Notes: generated by a model not told the origin, from the letters alone. A DNA stretch of 64,000 nt from Muricea muricata (GCA_963855995.1 OY979717.1:51281140-51345139); one strand, 5' to 3'. Shown: positions 1 through 12,301, counted from the first letter of the stretch. A program made the numbers and translations.

Positions 1-184
1 AGTGACTCACGAATTGTTAATCTGGTGTATTTTCTATTTTAACGTTGTGTGCGCTTTCGTTAGTGACCGATGTGAAGATATGTCGACGATATGTCGAAGA
101 TATTAGTTCATTAGTTTGAGCTACTCTGTAAATTCGAGTTAAGAGTTTTTAAAGTGTGTGTATGTATGTACTGCAGGTCTACAC

Positions 185-328
185 TTAAGGCCGTCCACCT
201 CAACCGTATCGTAGCAAAAAGTAGCGCATTTCATTGTCTTGTGAACACTCAGGCAGAACAAATGATATGGACACAAAAGAATACGCTACGTTTTGCTACG
301 ATACGGTGGAATTGAAAAACGGGCTTAA
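185..328. repeat. TTAA-flanked MITE
   Basis: Short inverted-repeat element. TTAA at 185-188 and 325-328 flanks two arms sharing the core ACCGTATCGTAGCAAAA (left arm from about 200) and its reverse complement (about 293-310). No coding capacity. The TTAA target suggests a piggyBac- or Kolobok-type source; which of these is not decidable here. Confidence 0.7.
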
Positions 329-1616
329 ATATGACTAACTTGAATATAGCCCAGCAAAGAAAAGATAGACCATATTCACATCGTCGAGAATCACTTTGTT
401 ACGATAGTTAACGACCAAATAGAAACTAGGTTAAGTTAAAGCAAAACGCGAGCCATACTTCAGACTTTACTACATCAAACTAAGATAACTATTTTTGTAC
501 GTGGAAATTGCATTGCAACTTGCAGCCAAAAGCATGCACATGATTTAATATGGAGTCAGGGACAATCAGGTGGTTGTTTCTCATTCGTTTGAGAATATAA
601 AATTTCTATAGTTGTTATAACCAACCAGTCAGAAAGGAATTCACATGATAGGTGACAACCAGGCGGATTGCGCATATGGCAGGCATTCCTTGATGACGTG
701 TGTTGTCTACGATTTTTGGCTTTTGAAATAAACGATTACGATCTACCTTAATCGACAGTAAGCGGGCAACACCGAAACAATATAGGTCGCATGTAAGTCA
801 AAATCTGATTTCAATGCATGTTAAAAGAGACTGAATATGTTTGGCTATTATAAGGACCATGGCTGTGGAGGCTGTATATATCTCAAACGTTTAGGATGAT
901 GGACTTACTGGCTGTTAAATTAATTTACCAGACATGACGGTGTCAATGACCAGGTAAAAATGGCTTGAATATCCATCTATGGAGGTGCCTACGACACTTC
1001 CACGTCGTGCTTACGTCGTCTTTGGCGTTACATCGTATTTCTTCAACCTTCCTATCCGCGGCTCCCTCGCCCCCCCCCCCCCCCCTTAGCGGCCAGTTAC
1101 CAACACACCACATGTGAATCATAGCGTATGTTACTACCACACATATGCTCGGTTAATACTGTATTACCATTCTATATATAACTACACATATCGAATTTTG
1201 AGGAATAAAATTAATGTGAAGGGCGCTAATAGGGCTAATAGGTAAAGGCACTATACCTATTATAAGCTAATACATCGAGTTTAAGCTGACATTCCTTACC
1301 AGCGGCTTCTACAATACCAAGAAATAAAAGCATACAAGCGACTGTCCTCACATTTATCTTGCGTGGTCAGTGAAAATGGAATAAAAATTATTAGTATTTT
1401 TATTTAAAACAGTGAAAAACAGACTTTAAAAAGAATGTATTGATATAAATTTGGCTGGGATATATGAACATTCTTACGTTCGTAACTTTAAAGTTCTTGT
1501 GCTGGAAGCATCCTACACGCAGAAGCCTAGCTGCGGGAGCAAGCTAATGTGAACGTTCTGTCATAATTGAGGGGAGATTTAAGCTCCAAAAACTTGTGCC
1601 GAAACAAAGGAAGGAT
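329..1616. other. Intergenic, no gene recognised
   Basis: AT-rich sequence without a convincing coding region on either strand. The only distinctive element is a homopolymer of 16 C residues at 1070-1085, preceded by a C-rich stretch. Confidence 0.6.
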
Positions 1617-1885
1617 TTAAGGCCCTGTCACACGGTGCAATTTTTCTTGCAACTTGCAATGCAATTCTACTCTTGGGAGATTGGCAAATACAAGTTTCCA
1701 TCAAAGTTTGCTGATATATTTTTTACATAGCAAACATTTGCTACAAATTTACATTAGTCCAATTAGTAGAATTGCGTTGCAAGTTGCAAGAAAAATTGCA
1801 CCGTGTGACAGCCTCGTACCCAGGCGCTTTTGTAAAGAGAATATCATACTTAATTCAGTGTTGTATCCGTGTGACAGGGCCTTAG
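1617..1885. repeat. TTAA-type MITE abutting kinase relic
   Basis: Inverted-repeat element with termini GGCCCTGTCACACGG (1621-1635) and CCGTGTGACAGGGCC (1867-1881), flanked by TTAA at 1617-1620 and TTAG at 1882-1885, a probable mutated duplicate. A second internal inverted pair, built on CTTGCAACTTGCAATGCAAT, lies at about 1646-1665 and 1772-1792. The element ends exactly where the kinase-like reading frame begins. Confidence 0.7.
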
Positions 1886-2367
1886 AGCTGCCGAGATTTG
1901 ATTGGGCAAGTATATCCAAACGGAAAAAGCTTGAGTCTGGCAGTTTCGGTTCTGTGTATCTAGCTAAACACGGCAGGACTACTACAGAAAATGTTGTTGT
2001 AAAGAAACTCAAAGTGTGTCAATCGCCGGACTCACAGGCGGGCTTCCTAAAAGAGGCAAAGATTCTCTATAGCGTTAAAGGCCACCGCAATATAAGCAAA
2101 TTTTTAGGATTTTGTTGCAAGCCGCACGCTATAATGATGCAGTATTCAAGTTTCGATTTTTGCGTTTTCGGAGTTGAGAAAAGTGTGTGTTCACTCGCTG
2201 ACTTTTTACAGTTTGTCGATGCAGAATTTGAGTTTTCGTCAGTTGCTAATTTGTTGCCAGTATGTGTTAAAGATATACTCGAAGGACTTGATTATTTGCA
2301 CAATCATAATATAGCACACCGAGATTTAAAACCTGGTAACATATTGGTTTGTAACCAGCATTTATAA
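1885..2367 (+). pseudogene. Truncated protein-kinase-like fragment
   Basis: The reading frame from 1885 encodes the N-lobe and the start of the catalytic loop of a protein kinase domain. A glycine-rich loop GSFGSVYLA is followed by VVVKKL carrying the ATP-binding lysine, a KEAKILYSVKGHRNI helix-C-like segment, and the catalytic loop HRDLKPGNIL about ten residues before the stop at 2365-2367. The metal-binding DFG segment, activation loop and the rest of the C-lobe are absent, so the product could not be an active kinase. The upstream part of the open frame (1654-1884) is MITE sequence, not kinase. I read this as a dispersed, transposon-associated kinase copy truncated at its 3' end. A first exon of a spliced gene cannot be excluded, but no DFG-containing continuation was seen downstream. 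Confidence 0.7.
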
Positions 2368-3900
2368 ATTAATATTTAATTTTTTGTTGACCCGGGTGGC
2401 GAGGTGTGAAAGCGTGAAAATTGTGCGTAAACCGCGGTAAACCTAAAATCTACAAAAATATCGACGCACATTCATATCGAAAGAGGTTAAATTCATGATT
2501 AAAAATCTCTAATGACAAAATTCAACGTCTTTCGATATAGTTAAATGACTAAAAGATAAAGATTCATCACAAAAATAATGATTTTTCTTGTCCTGTTGTC
2601 TCTGGAAGCTTTAAGATAATCAGAACGACAGTAATATGTTTTATTTAAAAAGTCAATCTATTATTTACGTGTCGCACAAGTACAATATGTCAGGCTATAA
2701 AATAAGGACCATGCATGATGGAAAGGTCTAAGGCAAAAACAGTCTGTAAAGAAGAGGATATGGATACAAAATTGCCATAACTTTAACTGTATACCAACCC
2801 GGGTTGGTGCCAGCTCACCCGGTTTGAAAACAAAGACTGGCGTTTTTACCATCCCGGGTTCGTGTAAACTGAAAAATTAATTATACCCCATGAGGCCTAT
2901 CAACGCGAGCTGAAAATATTCCCGAGCTCGTATAAACGGGCCTAAAAGAGGTTACTTTCTTTGTTTTGTTAAAGTTTTATCCCAGGAATGCATTTTGGTA
3001 AAATGTGCATGCTGCCATCTTTTTTCGCTATGGTCAGTTACGAACATACATTGTATTTTCATTTTTACTTGGGTACTTGTAAAGGAAGGGGCTTAGCAAT
3101 GCATGTCAGCTCCTAAATTATTTAGGAGCTGACATGCATTGCTAAAATTTACCACCTAACCATCTCCTAACGTATACATAAAAGACCTAATGGTTTAAAC
3201 AGCAGGTATATAACGTTAAAATCACTTTTATTTTAAACTTATTATAATAGAAATTTTATTATTAATAAAATAGACTGCATGATCAGTAGAAGCCCTTTAG
3301 AGCATTAATATATTCAAGGCACATCGTGAAATTATGGCAACATGAAAGACCAGTAAAAAGCCCATAAAAGATAATACACGCCTCTTGACTTTTGCATGAC
3401 TCAAGTCCAGTTACTAGTATGTTACGTGTTTTACTAACCATACAAGCTTTTTTTGCTTGTCTTCCTGACGATCCTTCCATGCCTTTGGCGTGAAAACCAA
3501 CGGGGGGCGCTGATTGGTTTTTCTTACAGTGAAATCAGATTCCTTAATAGAAGTATAGTAAAATGCCTAAAAATAAATGCCATTTGTCGCCAGAGTATTT
3601 ATTTTTTCCAGTTTTTTTTTGTTTTGAAGCATTGCAGATAACACAAAATTACAATTTTTTGGGCTGAGTAGGCCAAGTTTAATAAAGTGCACTTGCGAGA
3701 AGACAAAGTATAAAAATGTATTTCGCGCCGTGTGGCGGTGTTTTTATGACTATATATCTTCAACAGGAAATATAGTCGGGGAGGCAGAGGTACAAAAATA
3801 TATGTTTACTTACCATACCGAGGGACAATTTCATTTTATGTTTATATTGTACCTTTAGGTCTAATAAATATATTTCTGCATGTTGAACGCGATAAAATTT
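2368..3900. other. Intergenic with hairpin, no gene seen
   Basis: AT-rich. It holds the perfect hairpin at 3093-3145 (separate entry). Small open frames here lack recognisable domains or splice context. Confidence 0.5.
3093..3145. repeat. Perfect 26-bp hairpin, 1-nt loop
   Basis: Two 26-base arms, starting TTAGCAATGCATGTCAG and ending with its reverse complement, are perfectly complementary around a single T. It is probably the core of a tiny foldback element. A structured transcript is possible but not indicated. Confidence 0.85.
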
Positions 3901-4346
3901 CTTGTGGGCTCCAGCCAACACGTTTTTCCCGAAATCTTCTATAAAACTACATTATTGTCAAGAAAGGTGAAATTTCAGATTTATTTCTAGGAAAAACCAC
4001 TTACGTTATCAAAAAAGTAATAAAAAATTACATATAACACATTATTACGGTTACTTTTATTTTTCACCTTTTTGTTGAGTTATGAGCGTTTGAAAACCTA
4101 TTTTCCGACTAGTACCCAGGAAATTGGCGCCATTTTAGGACAGTTTCCCATTTTGAAGCAGCAATAACTCAAAAACGGCTCGAAAAACAAGGGTAACCGT
4201 AACGATGTCTTATATGTTGTTTTTTATAAGCTTTCTTATGATACAAGTTATTTTTCAAATGAGCGAATTTGAAAGTTTACTATTTTTGACCACATAATAG
4301 TTTTATAATAAAACTGAAGAAAAACGTGTTGACCGAAGCCCACAAG
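3901..4346. repeat. 446-bp MITE with long terminal inverted repeats
   Basis: The left end CTTGTGGGCTCCAGCCAACA pairs with the right end, which reads CTTGTGGGCTTCGGTCAACA on the opposite strand. Similarity between the arms continues inward for roughly 200 bp at lower identity. No coding capacity. A second, one-sided copy of the left arm is at 5588-5770. Confidence 0.75.
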
Positions 4347-4599
4347 GTAAATCGGGCCAAACAACATTCAGAATTGTGATATTAGGCATCCAACAGACAA
4401 TTTAAGAGTAAAATTGATTTGTCCCTAGAGAAGGTAGGTAAAATTACCTCTGCCTGCCTGACTAATACATACAAAGCAAAAATTGCGCACGGCAGCGTAT
4501 CTTCCCAATCCGTATATATATCCGTATATATTACCCAAAAACAAAGTGTGTTGTGCAAATGAAGATATTTTTCTTTATATTATGAAAAGCTATGGTACG

Positions 4600-5590
4600 T
4601 AGATGCGCTTGGGGTACGTGTAGAAACGATGAACGGTTTCCTCATTAATGGAAGCGAAATAACGGCGATGATATATTTTTTATTCGCTTTCCCTCTGCTC
4701 GATATGAAGGAGAGAGACGACAAAGATGGATAAAAGCGTGTCATCGAGGTGGTAATTTTGAATGCTCTAAAAACACTGTAGCTTCCCATTGCATGGGATT
4801 GAGAGATTCATTGGTTTACCAAGTTGTTTCATGCTATTTCGATTATTCGGCTTATCGAGAAGTTAATTAACTATTGACGAGGGATCTGCAGTTGCACGTT
4901 TTTCGATGGACTCTTGCCTAGAATGAACAGATTTCGCTCACGATGCTGTCACAAATCCAAGTTTTTCATTGAACCACTCTTCACACTGCCACTGTTGTTT
5001 GGTTTTAGTATCTATATTTGACGTCGCTCTTCATCTGTGAATTCCAACTGCTGTAGGAATGCTTTCGAAATCTCACTAGCCCCGTCGTGCGTCATTTCAT
5101 GTTTCAAAAATGACATCACTTTCTTCTCCATAATTCCACGTTCAGATGTTTTCTTGGAAATTAAGATGGTCTTCTTTTCACGCCCTGTTGGTGGAATAGA
5201 AGGCGCATCACTGTCTCGTTTTAACTGGTTCGCTTGTATGTCAAAAATAGCAGGTTTGTTGTCCATTCTGTTCATTGTTTGTACCAAATCTTCTGTTTCT
5301 TCTGCCGAACATGACGCTCTGTCCCATAAAGCTCGGGGGTCATGATCAATGTATTCAGTAAACGACTTATTAAGAGTTGATTCTTTGCCACTGTTCCCAT
5401 TACCTTTACCAATTTTAAGATCTTTTAGTTCAGACGGAGATATTTCAGGAATAGGCTTTCTTATCCAAATACAAGGCCCGCTTGTGGCGTTGTCCTCTCT
5501 CCGGCTGTTTAATAGTTCTTCTAAAGAGTAGAGTGCAGCAGCAATGTGCTTGCATCCACCATCACGTCCTCCCAAACATAGACAATCTTG
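4600..5590 (-). pseudogene. SWIM zinc finger + YqaJ-type nuclease remnant
   Basis: The open part (5590 down to 5012) carries a SWIM zinc-finger signature, CLCLGGRDGGCKHIAAALYS (C-x-C-x(n)-C-x-H), followed by the GPCIWIRKP segment usual in these proteins and a low-complexity linker. Downstream of the stop at 5012 the same frame continues with a W..., GFVTAS segment and then, after stops and a frame change, NPMQW. These resemble the start of a YqaJ-like exonuclease domain, which frequently follows SWIM fingers in transposon-borne animal proteins. Stops at about 4921 and 4867, plus a frame change near 4795, show that it is dead. Its 5' end is cut by the MITE fragment at 5588. The SWIM assignment is firm; YqaJ is a motif-level inference. 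Confidence 0.6.
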
Positions 5591-5770
5591 CCAACACGTT
5601 TTTTGCCTATATTACTATAAAATTGTATTACTGCCAAAAAAGGTGATATTTCAAGTTCAATTTTAGAAAAAATAACTCGCATCAACAGAAAGCTCGTAAA
5701 AAACTAAATATAAGACATTTAAACGGCCACCTTGATTTTTCAAGTGGTTTTCAAGTTGGACCTATGAAGC
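5588..5770. repeat. Truncated copy of the 3901-4346 MITE
   Basis: Starts GCCAACACGTTTTT and follows the left arm of the 3901-4346 element through its ACTATAAAA..., AAGGTGA... and downstream blocks with many substitutions. No right arm was found. It abuts and truncates the SWIM-encoding frame. Confidence 0.6.
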
Positions 5771-5775
5771 TCAAT

Positions 5776-6168
5776 TATGCCGGACACCTCGCCCTATTAG
5801 GCACATTCCTTTCCTTAACAAGATGCCTGTTAAGGCGTTCACTCCGCCTGCCAAAACGAAAAAGATCACAAGGCCAGGCAGGATTGTAACTAGAGCGTTC
5901 ATTGGGGGTGTGGTATATTCAAATATATTCACTTATTTCTATTCTGCACGACGAATTCCTTTTTTAATCAGTTATTATTAGGGTACCTTCCAAGGCATTT
6001 TAAGACATTGCTAATTTGCTAGCACATCTTATGTAATCATTAAAACTAGGTTACCTGCAAGGTAGGAATGCTGCGGAGCCTTAATTATTTTATAGGTTAT
6101 TGGAAAATGACATTTATGCAACCCAAAATATATTCAGTGGGATAGTGTGCATTACTAGCCTGCCAGTA
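5776..6168. other. Intergenic, no gene seen
   Basis: AT-rich DNA with no recognisable coding sequence or repeat structure visible to me. Confidence 0.45.
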
Positions 6169-6905
6169 CATTTCTCGGTTTGACCACAGTTAATAGAAGA
6201 AGATGGTTAGGCTAACCGGCAAACTTCAAAGGGATTCTAAAATGATGTTGAAGCCCGCTAAAATAAAGGTCACGTGGTCCCGAACCTGCATCAGTGAAGG
6301 AGTGCTACTAGGAAAATAATAGAGGATGTAGAGTATTTTGTTAAATTTAAGCGATCTTTAAATCTTTTTCGTTAGTAAAATGTATAGTTATTTATTATCA
6401 CGGTTTGTACGGATGTCCCGCTGGGATTTCGGGCACCAAGAACAGCCTAGGAGATCAAATTACAATTGTTTGAGTGTAAAGTCCCGAGGTCAAGTATGTC
6501 AGACGAATGGCTAATTGAAAGACATTGAGGAAAAGCAAGCCTCAAATTTACTTAGAAGAATCTGAAAATGTTTGAAATGATGAGTTTATCATGTACAAGT
6601 TGCCGTGGATATGAGCAAAGCTGAAAGAGACGATATAAGTATAGAATTCACTGACGCTTCGAGGGAAGTTCACGGTGTGATGTCAATTGTTTGTCATGAT
6701 ATGACTGTGACTCTGTATTAATAGTCAAACCACTAAAAATGAGATACACGGGCTGGAAGTACAGAGAATGTGGTCCTTGCAAAACAAACGCAACGACAGT
6801 TACATCTGCTATAGGACAGTATAGTATTATGCACTTATCAATGTAAATCCCGTGGGGGGGGGGGGGGGGGGGAGGCCGGGACAGTATAGGGGATTTGACA
6901 AAAGT
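6169..6905. repeat. Diverged repeat, inverted relative to 30998-32155
   Basis: Shares a series of blocks, in the same order but reversed orientation, with 30998-32155: ACAGTTAATAGAAGAAGATG (6187-6206 versus 32104-32123), a GGTCACGTGGTCC...CTGCATCA block (about 6268-6292 versus about 32028-32050), ATCAATGTAAA(T/C)CCCGTGGGG (about 6838-6857) and GGCCGGGAC...GGGGATTTGAC (about 6874-6900). The two copies differ in spacing. They enclose the CIDE-N/PHD gene and the later P-like insertion, so they may be old terminal repeats. Confidence 0.55.
6854..6872 (+). repeat. Poly-G tract (19 G)
   Basis: Run of 19 G inside the diverged repeat. The inverted copy has a shorter C run at about 31038-31047. It is prone to slippage and assembly error and could form a G-quadruplex. 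Confidence 0.9.
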
Positions 6906-7173
6906 CATCGAAAAATATTCAAACTCCCGTATATGGGGACGAAAATCCCAGTCAAACTCCCGACCCAAGGGCATTCGGTTATATTGCATTCAGAAATATG
7001 AGTTTCCTAGCAATGACTAAACAAAAACAGACTAATGATTTTACTACCGCACAACAACAGTTGTATTTAGTATACAATTACATGCTTTATGCTCCCTCAA
7101 ACCCAACATTTACGACAGTATTAACTAAATGTAATTTTGGTATGTCTTTGAATTATTTGTGCACCACAGGGTG

Positions 7174-10100
7174 TTATGCCCACTGTTCAGAGCAGCTCAA
7201 ACATTGCCAATGTTCTGGAATGCCATGTTCAGGTCTTAGATCAACACAAACTAAGTGGCTCCAGATAGAGCATCCATCGCAACTTATCCAGTCAACTACA
7301 GAATTATCCTCTCCAGCCGGATCTACCAATTTACAAACAGAACACACATCTGAATCTTCTACATTTGATATATCTACACTTGATTTTGTTGCCGCTGTTT
7401 TTGCTCTGCGTGTTTCAACTGCTTTCGCTGTCCCTTTCTTTCTATTTTCTGCAATCGTGTTTAAATGGTTGAACCACATAGAGACTTCTTCAGGAGAAAG
7501 CAATGTTCGTTTAGCTACATCTCGTACCATGTTATCATCAGGTATCTTTCTAAATTTATTATACTCTGTTTGGATAACTTCAGATGGGGGACGACACTCC
7601 ACATCACCACCTTCCGATGTAAACTTCCACAGATCATACAATTTGCGGTAATGCCCATAGCAAGCACCATCACATTCATCGCATTGTTCTCGACCATAGC
7701 ACCGTTCGGGATCAGGACAAGGTACGGGTAAAAAAGACAAAGGTGGGCCACCGACGTACCATGTTGGTTCTTCGTTAGGCTTACCTTTTTTACACAATGG
7801 ATGTTCACACTTTTGTTCATAACAACAGCTCAGGCAAAAAATATACTTTGATGGAACATCTGTTCTCATATGTCTTTTTCGTAGATTCCAAATCGCTTGA
7901 ACACGAGCATATTTCTCAGGATGATCTTTCTTTTGTTTTTCTTTTTCTTCTTTTCTCCCCTTGAAGAAAACTTTAAAAAACTCCTGGTATGCTTTACTGT
8001 CTGCCCCTTTATATAGATTAATAATAGTTCCTGCGCACGGAGTTTTATCAACCCTTGATAAATACACATCTATAACTGCATCCAAGTTTTTATGCAGTAA
8101 ATCGTGGTCAATGTTTCCACCACTAATGCAACAGCCATTAAGAGTGGACGGAATAAACAGACCAGCATGACCAAGGGCGAGACTGCCATTTTGTAATTCT
8201 ACGCGGTTCCTATAGCTCGCACCACTGTTTCTGGACGTTACTAACGTCATCCGGCTACTGGTTACAAGGTGACGAACTGTCCACCAATATTGAACCTCAC
8301 AGTGGGATGGGCCTTCGTCAAAACTTCCGTCAACTCGAGCGCACTCAACTTCTTTTCGTTCTTTGGATTCACTGTTCCAAAATACCTCGCGTATTTCTTC
8401 TTTTTCCTCTAGCATCTGAAGATCAGCATAATGTTGAGCTGCATTTTTTGCATGAAGACCTGGCGCTTTAACCACTCCAGCACAAACCTCTCCAGTTGTA
8501 GTGGTGGATGGAAAGTTATATGATGTCGTTTGCAGAGTTGAAGGGTACTTATTTACGTAATCATTCCTTGTCGTAGTAGTTTCCATACCTGTAACACAGA
8601 GAGTTGGATGTTGTTTGTGTGAGGCCATTATGTCCAGCCGAAACCCGGCTTGGTCATCCCTTTCCAATGTTAATAATATTCCTCCCATCTTTGCATTGAA
8701 TCGCCTCCAGTCCTCGGTAAAAGGCCGCACTCCAATGTGTGTCTGGGTTATAACGTATATTGAAGCCTTTTCTTGCTCGTTTACTTAAGACATTGGCAAC
8801 TCCTTTGTAGCGAACAGCAGACTTCCGTCTTTTATTACGCGCTATACACAACTGTATAACAGTGCCATACGCTATCTTTCGATTGTACTTCTCTTGCAAA
8901 TGTTCTTGTATACGTTTAAATGTTGCTTTCTTGTTTATCTTACGGTTTCCATCAAATGTTATCGCACCTGTTCTTCGCCATGCGTCTGCTCCAGCGCCGC
9001 GTTCTTTTACAAAATCCTCTATATCTTTTCCAATATTAGGAAATTGAGAAATGATTGTTCCAACCTTTTTACTTCTTCTTCTACTCAAAAAACGCTTTTC
9101 AGCTAATCTCTTCTTGATTGTTCGTGCATTTTTGCGTCGCATGGCCGCTCTTCGTTTTCTGATTAATATTTTGCCTCTTTCATCTAAAGCACTACTAACA
9201 CCCAATGCCCAAACTTCAGCTTCGCTGGATTCTGACTCTGATGTAATTTCTACAGAACTATCGCATGTAAAACTAGCTGGTGCAACTTCTTTGTTATTGT
9301 CCGTCGGGTCGTCGGGACATGTTGAATCACTAGTTACTGTATCATAACTACTCTCACGATCAGTCTCACTTTCAGTATCCGAGCCACTTTCACTGGATTC
9401 ACTTATTCCCAAAGGAAGTAGTACCGACTTTTCCTTAGTCTTAGCGATGTCTTCGATTGCTTGTCTGATTGCACATGCCTCCTCCATTGCTTTCTCTACA
9501 TCACTTATTTTGGAAGTCATGTCGTTAAATCCATAAACAGCTTTTGCTTTTGTGCTTGATATTCCACTTGATTTTACAACAGCATACTTTAATCTCTTTC
9601 TTTCACTTTCAGATTCCGCCAAATTCAATAGCTTTTTCATGTCTTCTTTCGTAAGTCCTTCGTTAGGTTGCTTTTTAATACATGTTTCTTTCAGTAGAGA
9701 TTGTAATACATACAAATTGGCAGGATTCTGTTTTTCCACAAGATATAAACAAGAGGTTCCTTCTATCAAACTACCTGTCCCAATCACTGCACAAGGCATT
9801 TTCAACATCTTTCTACGCGCATGCGCGGGTGTATACTTAACATTTGAACTGCACAGTTTTGCAGCATGTTTAAGCTTTATAAACCCTTCCTCATTCACAA
9901 TATTTGCTACGTTCAAAAGTCCTTCGCAGCTGTGTAAACATTCCCGACCATGACGCTTGTGCACGTTTGAGCAAACAAAAGCCATTGCTTTTACATACTC
10001 ATGTAATGAGAGACCCTCAAATTTGGAAACGTAAACATTGTCTTTCAACGAAACATAATTTGACAAGTTTTTTTTGTTCTGTTCAACGTAAATAGACACA

Positions 10101-12181
10101 AGCTCTTTTTCTCCCCTCCCACTGGGAGAGGACGCACCTAAAAAGGCAACTCTTGATCTGAATCGTCAGTCGGAATCAGGGTATCATCACTTTGTGGAGA
10201 ATGAACATCAATTCTGGCATTTCCATCAGCGGTTTCGTCTGCTTTTTCTTCCCTTACAACATCATCTGTTATGGTAATCGGTGTGGAAGTGCTTGCAACA
10301 TTTTCGTCACCTTTAAAAAATTTCGCGATCTTCTTTTGGCTTTCCTCTGGCTTCAACTGAGAACTTCCATCTTGTAATTTCGGTGCACCACTTTGAGAGT
10401 GAGCTCTCTTACGGTACCACGCAGACTTGGACGACTTCTTCTCAAGAGCTGACAACTGCTTGTTACAATCCGTTCTCTCTTTTATTAGATTCCTAACTTC
10501 ATCCATCAGTTGGTCTGCTACTTTAAAATCATTGATAGATTTGGCCTTGGTTATGCGCATTTCTTTAACACGCAGCTGATCTTGAAGACTTTTAAGCAGT
10601 TGTTTCAGATCTTCCACAGCTCTCTCTCTTTCTTCTTTACTTATTTTTGCTCTTTTTTTCACTCCTTCATCACTACTACAGGTACTTTCATTGCTAGACC
10701 CTTTTGATCTGGAATAGCCTTTTTTGAATTTATAGCCTCCTTCTCGGACCATTTCTTTTGCTTTTAGAAACAACTCTCCTACAAATAAAGTTTTATTGAT
10801 GAGTTTATGCGGTACGAATAATTAAATATTGGGCACATTCGATACGGATGTATCATACTAGCGAAGATAGTGAGGTAATGTTTTGTTATTTGAAACTCGC
10901 TGCAAAGTACTATCTGATAGACATGCTTGATTACACTACTTGACATAGAGGTGAATACTAATATTCATAACAGAGAACTTTAACTTAAATAAGAAACGTT
11001 TGATATATGCTTAATAAGGTTAATCAATCCTTGAACAGTGAATCTGCAAGTCTCCTCATGCTGACATACAGTATGTAAGTACCAGCAGACAAAAAACTAA
11101 ACATTAACTGCTGTATACAGTATGTACATATTTGTACATAACATATTATAGCTGTACCTCTCTGAAAAACTAGAGCAGAATTTTCCTGGACAAGTATAAC
11201 AGCTGCATTGTTGACAGCCTCTTCATAATCATTTCTCGGAGATGTGTAAATTTTAGCTTTCTCTGCCAAACCTGCGTTTTTTTTAGGTGCTGCAATTGTT
11301 TCCTATGTATATAAAACAAAGCAATTTCATCAATCATGTAAAGGCTAACAATACTTAACAACTTAATAGTTTGTTTTACCAACATATCCCTGGTCAAATG
11401 ATAATGTCCAATAGAATAATAAAACAAATTTTAATGCATATAATACTATGACAAATATTTACTCACCGATTCAAGTGGCATCCGTAACCCAATATTGCCT
11501 TCACTAATCATTAATCGTTTTTGCCTGTTGTTTGCAAATTGTATAGATGACGAATTTGTTGCCAAAGCACCATCAGACTTGGAAATATTGTTAATTAAAT
11601 AAAAGCATGTATTTGGAGGAAATTCAGAAAACACATCTTCATCATCAACAATGGACCGATCCTCTAGCATGACTTGCAAGTCATCAGAATTTGCAAGGCC
11701 AAGTTTAGTGCTTCCTACAAAACAAAAGAAAACAAGTATAGGTATTGATCATATCAATTAATATCCATACCAGTCAATACTTATCATACCTATCAACCAC
11801 AGAGATTATTCTACATCAAGTGAAGTGCCACAAAATTATAATTGATTTACCCTCAACCCTTTGCAGGCATTACCACCCAAAAATACACATTAATTACGCT
11901 TGCTCTTGGGATTCTGACATGTGTATGATTTCCACTTGACAAGTGCTCTTATTAAAGACACATCAACCATTCAACCCTCCCAGTTCATACTATATATTCC
12001 ACTTGAGCCTTGACATATAAATTAATATCATATCAAGTCATAATTGCATTAATCTACATTATAGCAAAGTATATTTTATATTCTTTCAACACGTACCTTT
12101 ATCTTTTAAGTCTGACAATGAGTTGGCACTGATACAAAACTTTTGTGGGTTTCTTTCACCCTGAACTTTGAACACAGGCAT
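7174..12181 (-). CDS. CIDE-N / transposase-like core / PHD-finger protein (frame-broken)
   Basis: Four minus-strand exons join in phase: 12181-12097, 11714-11467, 11302-11158 and 10778-7174. Each has GT donors and AG acceptors, and together they give about 1,360 residues. The start ATG at 12181 was chosen because CIDE-N homology begins there. Residues 1-75 form a CIDE-N domain (KVQGERNP..., then IVDDEDVFSEFPPNT), a fold known from apoptotic DFF/CIDE proteins. Next come a charged coiled-coil segment (ERERAVEDLKQLLKSLQDQL) and acidic linkers. The core has an FPNIGKDIEDF...AWRRTG region that looks like a helix-turn-helix, then NPDTHW, RVDG, DEGPSH and NRVELQNG motifs, which could supply acidic catalytic residues. 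The C-terminal PHD finger runs CSVCKL...CDGC...H..C...CLSC. The product is probably a nuclear transposase. The frame breaks in a T run at about 10132-10136 and by an extra base at about 8664. Its superfamily is not identified. Confidence 0.75.
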
Positions 12182-12301
12182 GTCTCCAATCTTTGTATAA
12201 AAAACAAAAGATATGTTCAGTGCTTTATAAAAAATGAGCAAAAGAGAAATATGGGATTTAACTATATGTTTTATAAAAATTATAACAAAAAGCTTAAACA
12301 C

